Source: Betaproteobacteria bacterium
Lineage (GTDB): Bacteria > Pseudomonadota > Gammaproteobacteria > Burkholderiales > Burkholderiaceae_C
DNA length: 19,634 nucleotides
Assembly (NCBI GenBank): GCA_005884255.1
Contig: VBDL01000052.1
Coordinates: 1-19,634, forward strand
Direction: 5' to 3'
Each line of letters begins with the position of its first letter. Position 1 is the first letter of the stretch. Made by a program: the position numbers and the translations under genes. Under the pieces are notes generated by a model. That model was not told where the DNA came from and searched no databases. It saw only the letters and a list, made by a program, of their open reading frames with translations. Shown here piece after piece: positions 7,522-13,946 of this stretch.

Positions 7522-7527
7522 ATTCTA
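7522..7527 (-). promoter_or_regulatory. Possible -10 box of the metG promoter
   Basis: On the minus strand this reads TAGAAT, five of six matches to the sigma-70 -10 consensus, and would start a transcript about 27 bases before the metG ATG. No convincing -35 box is present at the right distance, so the call is weak. Confidence 0.3.
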
Positions 7528-7551
7528 GGCTCCAGGAGCATCACGGCGGGC

Positions 7552-7578
7552 TTAAGACGGGCAAGCCCCAGCCGTAAA
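7552..7578 (+). promoter_or_regulatory. Sigma-28 (FliA)-like promoter upstream of the GTPase operon
   Basis: TTAAGACG (7552-7559), then exactly 11 bases, then GCCGTAAA (7571-7578). The sigma-28 consensus is TAAAGTTT-N11-GCCGATAA, so the spacing is exact and the GCCG core and the AAG of the -35 region are kept. It lies about 57 bases before the ATG of the MglA-like GTPase on the coding strand. If real, it ties the GTPase-kinase-ATPase operon to the flagellar/motility regulon. Read from sequence only; no start site is known. Confidence 0.42.
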
Positions 7579-7634
7579 ACAGGCTGTAGCCGGGCGAAGC
7601 GCCGCCCCGGCCAGGGAGCCTTTCAGAGCCAAAC

Positions 7635-8282
7635 ATGGCCGAACTCGATACCGCCCGCCAGAGCCTGACGCTGAAGATCGTCTACTACGGCCCTGCCTTG
7701 TCGGGCAAGACGACCAACCTGCAACGTCTGCACGACCTGCTGTCGCCCGAGCTCAAGGGCGACATGATGACGCTGGACACGCGCAACGACCGCACGCTGT
7801 TCTTCGACCTGGTGCCGCTGGGGTTTCGCGCGCCGTCGGGCTTGCTGCTGAAGTTCAAGCTCTTCACCGTGCCCGGCCAAGTGGCGCACGACGCCACGCG
7901 CAAGGCCGTGCTGTCGCGCGCCGACGGCGTGGTTTTCGTCGCCGACTCGCAGCGCCACCAGGGCGTGAACAACGGCGAAGCCTTCGACAACCTGGTGCGC
8001 AACGCGCAGCAGGTGGGGCTCGATTTCGAGCGCCTGCCGCTGGTCGTGCAATACAACAAGCGCGATCTGCCAGACATCTTCGGCGAGCACGAGGTGCGCC
8101 AGCGCTGGGACCGCGCGCCGTGGCCCGTGACATTTGCCACGGCAAGCGCCGGTTCGGGTGTGCGCGAGACCTACGAGGCGCTGCTGCAGCGGCTGTATGT
8201 GCGCGCCGACGAGCAATATGCACTGCTCAATGAGCACGGCGTCACCGCCGAGCGCTTCGTCTCACTGGCCTGCACCGCATGA
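7635..8282 (+). CDS. mglA: MglA-type small Ras-like GTPase
   Basis: A 215-residue cytoplasmic GTPase of the MglA family, the prokaryotic Ras-like switches that set cell polarity and motor placement in Myxococcus and Thermus. Visible motifs are the P-loop GPALSGKT (19-26), the DRT motif (52-54), the switch II sequence TVPGQ (78-82, where Ras has DTAGQ), the run DGVVFVADSQ (97-106), and NKRD (141-144) for guanine specificity. Arg53 and Gln82 occupy the positions reported as the intrinsic arginine finger and catalytic glutamine in Thermus MglA, so an active GTPase is expected. Its usual GAP partner MglB (a roadblock-domain protein) is not encoded next to it. Its stop overlaps the ATG of the kinase gene (ATGA), so the two are translationally coupled. 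The ATG at 7635 places the first strand LTLKIVYYG at residue 11, as in the family. The gene symbol reflects homology; its function in this organism is inferred. Confidence 0.85.
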   Translation: MAELDTARQSLTLKIVYYGPALSGKTTNLQRLHDLLSPELKGDMMTLDTRNDRTLFFDLVPLGFRAPSGLLLKFKLFTVPGQVAHDATRKAVLSRADGVVFVADSQRHQGVNNGEAFDNLVRNAQQVGLDFERLPLVVQYNKRDLPDIFGEHEVRQRWDRAPWPVTFATASAGSGVRETYEALLQRLYVRADEQYALLNEHGVTAERFVSLACTA

Positions 8283-9514
8283 ACGCCCCGCAAGACCTGG
8301 CCGCCGGCCTCGACTTCGACCGCGCCTACACGCTCGGCGGCTTCGTCGAGGCGATCGACCGCAAGCGCCTGGCGCATGCACTGGAGACGCTGCTCGGGCC
8401 GGAATTCGTGCTCGAAGACGAGCGCGGCGTGCCGCTGATCGCCGGCTCGGCGCCGCGCGGCGCGCTGCCGGCCGTGCCGCTCCTCTATGAGCTGGAAACG
8501 ATCGGCCGACTGAGCGCCGCGTGCGCGCCCAGCGAGCTCGCCGCCGCCGCGGCGCTGCTGCAGATCCTGATTGCCGCCGCCGCACGCGACCGCATGACCG
8601 CCGAGTTGCACCTGAACGCCACGCAGGACAGCTACCGCACGCTGGCCGACAAGCATGCGGCACTCGAAGCCTCCGAGGCGCGCTACCGCGACCTCGCGCA
8701 GCAGCTCGAGCAGCGCGTGAAAGAGCAGGTCGGCGTCATCGAAGACGCGCAACGGCAGCTCTTCCAGGCCGAGAAGATGGCCTCGGTGGGCCAGCTCGCC
8801 GCCGGCATGGCGCACGAGATCAACAATCCGATCGGCTTCATCCAGAGCAACCTGCGCACGGCGCGCGACTATGCGGCGCAGCTGCGCACCTTGAGCGGCC
8901 CGGTGAAGGAGGGCCACGCCGCCGAGGTGGCCGCGCTGTGGCAGCGTCACGACCTCGACTTCGTGCTCGACGACTTCAGCGCGCTGATCGACGAATCGGT
9001 GTCCGGCGCACAGCGCATCGCGCGCATCGTCGCCGACCTGAAGGCTTTCTCCAGCATCGATGCCAGCGGAGACGTGGTGGACCTCAACGAGACGCTGCGC
9101 ATCGTCGTGCGCCTGGCGCAGACGCAGATCGGCACGCACGCGCTGATCGCGTTGGAGCTCGATGCACTGCCACCGCTCAAGGGCGACGCCGGCAAGCTGA
9201 ACCAGGTGTTCTTGAGCCTGATCCAGAACGCCGACCAGGCGGTGATGGAAGGCGGCGCGATCTGCGTGCGTGGCAGCGTGGCGGACGAAGGCGTGCGCAT
9301 CGAGGTCGAGGACAACGGCTGCGGCATTGCGGCGCGCGTGCTGCCGCGGGTGTTCGACCCCTTCTTCACGACGCGCCCCGTCGGCCAGGGCACCGGCCTC
9401 GGGCTCACCGTCAGCCGCGACATCGTCGCCGCGCACGGCGGGCGCATGGACATCGAGAGCCAGGTGGACCGCGGCACGCGAGTGATCGTCTACCTGCCGG
9501 CCGAGCAGCACTGA
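8279..9514 (+). CDS. Soluble sensor histidine kinase
   Basis: A 411-residue histidine kinase with no membrane segment or signal peptide. Residues 1 to about 105 form an N-terminal domain I cannot name, with FVLEDERGVPLIAGS (43-57) and a leucine/alanine-rich helix. A long coiled coil follows (about 105-165, ASEARYRDLAQQLEQRVKEQ). The phosphoacceptor box is GQLAAGMAHEINNPIGF with His179, of the subtype seen in NtrB-like kinases. The ATPase domain has the N box LNQVFLSLIQNADQAV (Asn317), G1 DNGCG (345-349), F box FDPFFTT (359-365) and G2 GQGTGLG (369-375), so all catalytic elements are present. The gene overlaps the MglA-like gene by four bases and ends one base before the receiver-ATPase gene, which makes that receiver its likely phosphotransfer partner. 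The signal sensed is unknown. Confidence 0.9.
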   Translation: MNAPQDLAAGLDFDRAYTLGGFVEAIDRKRLAHALETLLGPEFVLEDERGVPLIAGSAPRGALPAVPLLYELETIGRLSAACAPSELAAAAALLQILIAAAARDRMTAELHLNATQDSYRTLADKHAALEASEARYRDLAQQLEQRVKEQVGVIEDAQRQLFQAEKMASVGQLAAGMAHEINNPIGFIQSNLRTARDYAAQLRTLSGPVKEGHAAEVAALWQRHDLDFVLDDFSALIDESVSGAQRIARIVADLKAFSSIDASGDVVDLNETLRIVVRLAQTQIGTHALIALELDALPPLKGDAGKLNQVFLSLIQNADQAVMEGGAICVRGSVADEGVRIEVEDNGCGIAARVLPRVFDPFFTTRPVGQGTGLGLTVSRDIVAAHGGRMDIESQVDRGTRVIVYLPAEQH

Positions 9515-9515
9515 C

Positions 9516-11615
9516 ATGTCCTATGCCGCCCTCTTCACCGGCAGCCCGCCGGCGCAGGCCGAGCCGCCGAGGCCGGCGGCGCCGCGCTATCGCATACTGC
9601 TGGTCGACGACGAGCCGAACGTGCTGAGTGCGCTCAAGCGCGTGTTCCGCCAGGAGAACTACGAGATCGTCACCGCGGTCAACGGCAACGAGGCCTTGAT
9701 CGCGCTGAAGACGCAGGCCTTTCACGTCGTCATCAGCGACTTCATGATGCCCGGCATGGACGGTGGCGAGGTGCTCAAGCAGGTGCGCGCGCTGCAGCCC
9801 GACACCATCCGCATGATGCTCACCGGCCATGCCGACGTGAGTGCGGTGGTCGCCGCGGTGAAGGCGGGCGCCGTCTACAAGTTCATGCTCAAGCCGTGGA
9901 ACGACGATGATCTGCGCGTCACCGTCGCGCTGGCCATCGAGCAGCACGAGCTGGTGCAGAAGAACCGCCGGCTGCAGCAGCAGCGCAAGGAGCCGGTGAT
10001 CAGGATCCTGCTCGACAAGGGCTGGGCGGAGGAGTCGGCGATCCACGCCATCCTGCGCAAGGAGCTGCTGATCGAGGAGGTGTCGCCGGCAGAGTTCAAG
10101 GTGGACGCGGGCGTCGCGTCGCTGGTGCCGGCGTCGATGTGCCGCAAGCAGGCTATCGTGCCGCTGAAGCTCGAAGCCAAGCGGCTGACGCTGGCGATGG
10201 CCGACCCGCTGGACACCGGCCTGCTCGACGACCTGCGCTTCGTCATCGGGCTGGAGATCCAGCCGGTGCTGGCCAGCACCAAGGCCATCCACGCCAAGCT
10301 CGACGAGCTGCACGGCGCCCCCGAGCGCGACGACATCACCGACCTCAACACGGTGGCGATGCTCACCGATCCGGTCGAGGGCATCGAGGTGGTGATCGAC
10401 GACGACGTCGACGATGCCTCGCTCGAAGACCTGCTCAAGAGCAGCGACGAGCCGCCGGCGATCCGCCTGGTGAACTCCGCCATCCTCGAGGCCATCCGCC
10501 TCGGTGCCAGCGACATCCACGTGCAGCCGCGCGCGAAGAACGTGGTCGTGCGCTACCGCATCGACGGCATCCTGCAGGACAAGATCCACATCCCGCACCA
10601 GCTCCACCAGAGCTTCGTGTCGCGGCTGAAGATCATGGCGGAGATGGACATCTCCGAGCGCCGCCGCCCGCAGGACGGGCGCATCACGGTGAAGACGCCG
10701 TCGCGCGTGGTGGACCTGCGCATCTCGACCCTGCCGACGATCAACGGCGAGAAGATCGTGATGCGCATGCTCGACCGCAATGCGCCGGTGCTGCGCATCG
10801 AGGCGCTCGGCTTCGACGGCCGCGACCTCGCGCGCATCGAGCGCGCGGTGGCCAAGCCGCAGGGCATCGTGCTCGCCACCGGCCCCACCGGCAGCGGCAA
10901 GACCACCACCTTGTACAGCCTGCTGCAGCACGGCATCACGCCGACGAAGAACTACGTCTCCATCGAGGACCCGGTGGAGTACTACATGGACCAGGCCGGC
11001 CAGGTGCACATCCGCGAGCGCATCGGCCTGACCTTCCCGGTGGTGCTGCGCTCGATCCTGCGCCAGGACCCGGACGTGGTGCTGCTCGGCGAGATCCGCG
11101 ATCTGGAGACCGCCGAGGTGGCTTTCCACGCGGCGCTCACCGGCCACCAGGTGTTCAGCACCTTGCACACCAATTCGGCGATCGCCAGCGTCGCGCGCCT
11201 GCTCGACTTGGGGCTCAAGCCCTTCGTCATCGCCACCGCGCTCGAAGCCATCATCGCGCAGCGCCTCGTGCGCAAGGTGTGCGCCGAATGCCGGCAGGAG
11301 CACACGCCCGATGCGCGCACGCTCGACCTGCTCGGTTTGCGCAGCCAGGGCCTCGGTGGCCCGCTCTACCAGGGCGTGGGCTGCCGCAGCTGCCACGGCA
11401 GCGGCTACAAGGGCCGGCTCGGGCTGTACGAGCTGCTGGTGCCCGACGAGCAACTGCGCGGCCTGATCGCCGGCGGCGCCAGCATGCTCGACATGACGCA
11501 GGCCGCGCGGCGCCTCGGCGCGCGCACGCTGTACGAGGATGCCTTCGACAAGATGCGCCAGGGCGTGACCAGCGCCGACGAGGTGCTGCGCGTGCTCGGC
11601 CCCATCGGCGCCTAG
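9516..11615 (+). CDS. Receiver domain fused to a GspE/PilB-type assembly ATPase
   Basis: A 699-residue fusion. Residues 25 to about 145 form a response-regulator receiver with the acidic pair D31-D32, phosphoacceptor D75 in VISDFMMPGMDG, T103 and K126 (KPW), of the RpfG-like subtype. Residues about 160-265 resemble the N-terminal (MshEN/T2SSE_N) domain of secretion ATPases (LVPASMCRKQAIVPL, AMADPLD). From about 310 the GspE/PilB ATPase is complete: ASDIHVQP, Walker A GPTGSGKT (456-463), Asp box EDPVEY, Walker B DVVLLGEIRD (520-529), His box STLHTNS (548-554), and a zinc-binding CxxC pair (C589/C592 and C623/C626). Such hexameric ATPases power type IV pilus extension or type II secretion in the cytoplasm. 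No pilin, platform protein or secretin gene is nearby, so it must act on a machine encoded elsewhere. The fused receiver implies direct control by phosphorylation, most likely from the adjacent kinase. The ATG at 9516 starts one base after the kinase stop. Confidence 0.92.
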   Translation: MSYAALFTGSPPAQAEPPRPAAPRYRILLVDDEPNVLSALKRVFRQENYEIVTAVNGNEALIALKTQAFHVVISDFMMPGMDGGEVLKQVRALQPDTIRMMLTGHADVSAVVAAVKAGAVYKFMLKPWNDDDLRVTVALAIEQHELVQKNRRLQQQRKEPVIRILLDKGWAEESAIHAILRKELLIEEVSPAEFKVDAGVASLVPASMCRKQAIVPLKLEAKRLTLAMADPLDTGLLDDLRFVIGLEIQPVLASTKAIHAKLDELHGAPERDDITDLNTVAMLTDPVEGIEVVIDDDVDDASLEDLLKSSDEPPAIRLVNSAILEAIRLGASDIHVQPRAKNVVVRYRIDGILQDKIHIPHQLHQSFVSRLKIMAEMDISERRRPQDGRITVKTPSRVVDLRISTLPTINGEKIVMRMLDRNAPVLRIEALGFDGRDLARIERAVAKPQGIVLATGPTGSGKTTTLYSLLQHGITPTKNYVSIEDPVEYYMDQAGQVHIRERIGLTFPVVLRSILRQDPDVVLLGEIRDLETAEVAFHAALTGHQVFSTLHTNSAIASVARLLDLGLKPFVIATALEAIIAQRLVRKVCAECRQEHTPDARTLDLLGLRSQGLGGPLYQGVGCRSCHGSGYKGRLGLYELLVPDEQLRGLIAGGASMLDMTQAARRLGARTLYEDAFDKMRQGVTSADEVLRVLGPIGA

Positions 11616-11676
11616 CCAGCGCGTCCTTCGCACTGCGTGACGAATCTCTCAGCGACGCCGTCTATTGCAAGTCAAT

Positions 11677-11690
11677 CCCTCGACGGAGGG
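11677..11690. other. Short hairpin in the gap between the ATPase and protease genes
   Basis: CCCTC (11677-11681) and GAGGG (11686-11690) form a 5-bp stem around a GACG loop in the 153-base gap. It is followed by G-rich rather than T-rich sequence, so it is not a convincing intrinsic terminator. The rest of the gap (11616-11768) shows no promoter I would defend, although transcription of the protease gene could begin here. Confidence 0.3.
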
Positions 11691-11768
11691 GGTGCCGGTC
11701 GGTACAACGGTAACCATCTGTTGCGGCCCTGAGTCCACGGGTGTGCGGCGGTGAATCGAGGTGCCGGG

Positions 11769-13946
11769 ATGAGCACGGACGTCGTTGGGAATGTGCGAGC
11801 AGTGCTGAACGCGCTGATTTGCACGGTGGCGCTGGCAGGGTCGCCTGCCGCGCAGGCGCAAACCGCGAGCACGGCGGCGCAAGCCAAGCTCTCGGCCGAT
11901 CTGCAGGCCGCCATCTCGTCTTCCACCGCCGTGAGCGTGCCCTGGGCACGCTCGCTGAATGGCGAGTTGCTGGTGCGGGTGATCGTCAGCGCCAACGGCG
12001 ACGACGCTCTGCTCACATCGCTGCGCCAGGCCGTTCTGTCGCTCGGCGGCTCGGTCTACTACAACTACGCATCGATCCGCGCCGTGGCGGTGCTGTTGCC
12101 GGCGTCGCACCTGCTCGATCTGGCCGCGCGCGACGATGTGCTGAGCATCTCGCCGAACCGCCCGGTGGCGCGCACCGCCAGCACCTTGCAGCTCACCACC
12201 GGCGCCAGCGTCGCGCCGCCGCCCGCGCGCGGCGCGCTCGATGGCAGCGGCGTCGGCATCGCGGTGTTGGACTCCGGCCTCGACTGGAATCACCAGAGTC
12301 TGGGCATCAGCCCGCTCGGCCTCAAGGGCCCGACGCGCGTGCGCCAGGTGCTGGACTTCGCGCGCATCGGCCAGACCTTGGCCGACCCGGCGTGGACGCG
12401 CGGCGTGGACCTGTCGGCCTCGGTCAGCGTCACGCTCGACGGCAGCAAGTTCACCAGCGCGCTGCAGCTGAAGCAGCAGCCGAGCCTCACCTTGCCCGAC
12501 CCCTACGGCCACGGCACGCACGTCGCCGCGGCGGCCGCCGGCAGTGCCGCCTACCAGTGGCCGGACACCACGGGCGTCGCGCCCAACGCGAGCCTCTACG
12601 ACCTGCGCGTGCTCGACGACAAGGGCGTCGGCAACCTCGCCGATGTGATCGCCGGCATCGACTGGGTCACGCAGCACGCGAAGCTCTTGAACATCCGCGT
12701 GATGAACCTGAGCCTGGCGGCCGGTTCCACCGAGTCCTACCTCACCGACCCGCTGGCGCGCGCCGCGCGCGCCGCGTCGGCCACCGGCATCGTCGTCGTC
12801 GTCGCCGCCGGCAATGCGGGCAAGACGGCCGATGGCCGCGAGCAATACGGCGCGGTCGGCTCGCCGGGCCACGACCCGTCGGTGATTACCGTCGGTGCGG
12901 TGAACCTGCACGCCACGGCGGCGCGCAGCGACGACACCGTGGCCGGCTTCAGTTCGCGCGGGCCGACGCGCGGGCGCACCACGCTCGCCGGCCAACCCTG
13001 GATCGACAACCTGCTCAAGCCCGATATCGTCGCGCCGGGCAACCGCATCGTCGGCGCGCTGTCGGCCGACGTGCTGGGCACGCGCGCGAGTTGGAACGCC
13101 CTGGTCACGAGTTACCCGCAACTCGCGCAGGTGCCGGGCGCCGCGCAAGCGCCGAACCAGACGCTGATGGAGCTCAGCGGCACCTCGGTGGCCGCGCCGG
13201 TGGTCAGCGGCGCGGTGGCGCTGATGCTGCAGGTCAACCCCGGGCTGACGCCGCCGCTGGTCAAGGCGATCCTGCAGTACAGCGCGCAGCCGCTGCCCAC
13301 GGCCAACCTGCTGCAGCAGGGCACGGGCCTGCTGAACATCGACGGCGCCGTGCGCCTGGCCGCCGCGCTGCGCACCGACATCGGCCCGGCGCTCGCCGCC
13401 GGCACCTTGCGCGCGGGCGACCCGCTGCTCGCCGCCGGCCGCACGTTGCCGGTGGCGCAGTCGACGATCGCCGGCCAGACTTTCGCGTGGGGCCGCCTCG
13501 TCACGGCCGGCGGCAATTACGTGCTCACCGGCGACCCGCTGTTCACGCGCTGGCAGCCGATGTACGACCCGCGCCTCACGTGGACGCGCAATGTCGTGCT
13601 GCGCAGCACCGTGAGCTACTGGCCGCTGACCACCATCCCGCGCGCAGTGAACGAAGCCCGCATCGCCAGCCAGACGCTGGTGACGCCGGGCGTGCGCTGG
13701 GTCAACGGCTCGTTCGCCAACTGGCCGGATGGCGCCCTCACGCCGACGGCGCTGATGGCAGGCCAGGCCGCGATGGGCAGCGGCTTCATCTTGAGTGAAG
13801 GCTTCATCCTGAGCGAGGGCTTCATCCTCAGCGAGGGCTTCCTCAGCGAAGGCTTCATCTTGAGCGAGGGCTTCGTCCTCAGCGAGGGATTCATCCTGAG
13901 CGAAGGCTTCATCCTCAGCGAGTCGACCGCGGGGGGTGAGAAGTGA
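11769..13946 (+). CDS. Secreted S8 (subtilisin-like) serine protease with C-terminal GFILSE repeats
   Basis: A 725-residue secreted subtilase. The start chosen is the ATG at 11769, with GAGGTG five bases upstream; a GTG six codons earlier is an alternative. Residues 1 to about 30 form a Sec signal peptide ending in PAAQAQ with likely cleavage after AQA. A propeptide-like region (about 40-140) precedes the catalytic domain, which carries Asp168 (AVLDSGLDWNH), His248 (YGHGTHVAA), the oxyanion Asn349 (AAGN) and Ser473 (LSGTSVAAPV), so the protease should be active. After a further 150-residue region the protein ends in eight tandem copies of a hexapeptide GFILSE (residues 672-718), then STAGGEK. 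Substrate and final location (periplasm, surface or medium) are not known. The stop overlaps the GTG start of the GGDEF-EAL gene by four bases, so the two are translationally coupled. No membrane anchor is apparent beyond the signal peptide. Confidence 0.92.
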   Translation: MSTDVVGNVRAVLNALICTVALAGSPAAQAQTASTAAQAKLSADLQAAISSSTAVSVPWARSLNGELLVRVIVSANGDDALLTSLRQAVLSLGGSVYYNYASIRAVAVLLPASHLLDLAARDDVLSISPNRPVARTASTLQLTTGASVAPPPARGALDGSGVGIAVLDSGLDWNHQSLGISPLGLKGPTRVRQVLDFARIGQTLADPAWTRGVDLSASVSVTLDGSKFTSALQLKQQPSLTLPDPYGHGTHVAAAAAGSAAYQWPDTTGVAPNASLYDLRVLDDKGVGNLADVIAGIDWVTQHAKLLNIRVMNLSLAAGSTESYLTDPLARAARAASATGIVVVVAAGNAGKTADGREQYGAVGSPGHDPSVITVGAVNLHATAARSDDTVAGFSSRGPTRGRTTLAGQPWIDNLLKPDIVAPGNRIVGALSADVLGTRASWNALVTSYPQLAQVPGAAQAPNQTLMELSGTSVAAPVVSGAVALMLQVNPGLTPPLVKAILQYSAQPLPTANLLQQGTGLLNIDGAVRLAAALRTDIGPALAAGTLRAGDPLLAAGRTLPVAQSTIAGQTFAWGRLVTAGGNYVLTGDPLFTRWQPMYDPRLTWTRNVVLRSTVSYWPLTTIPRAVNEARIASQTLVTPGVRWVNGSFANWPDGALTPTALMAGQAAMGSGFILSEGFILSEGFILSEGFLSEGFILSEGFVLSEGFILSEGFILSESTAGGEK
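13782..13922 (+). repeat. In-frame tandem repeat, 8 units of 18 bp encoding GFILSE
   Basis: Eight direct repeats of about 18 bp within the protease gene, each encoding GFILSE. Unit 4 lacks one codon (GFLSE) and unit 6 reads GFVLSE. The units differ mainly at third codon positions: Leu as TTG, CTG or CTC; Ser as AGT or AGC; Glu as GAA or GAG; one GGA for GGC. That pattern points to selection on the peptide rather than a very recent slippage expansion. Confidence 0.95.

Noticed and set aside
9411..11633. A 740-codon open frame on the minus strand opposite the receiver-ATPase gene
   Set aside because: His/Asp/Val/Leu-rich antisense translation without recognisable domains, while the plus strand carries every ATPase and receiver motif.
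11677..11690. Intrinsic terminator after the ATPase gene
   Set aside because: The stem is only 5 bp and is followed by G residues, not a T-tract.
11616..11768. c-di-GMP or other riboswitch before the protease gene
   Set aside because: No match to the GEMM core or any other aptamer pattern I can recall; only one small hairpin is present.
13782..13922. CRISPR-like array
   Set aside because: Repeats are contiguous 18-bp units in frame within a protein gene, with no spacers and no cas genes; they encode GFILSE.
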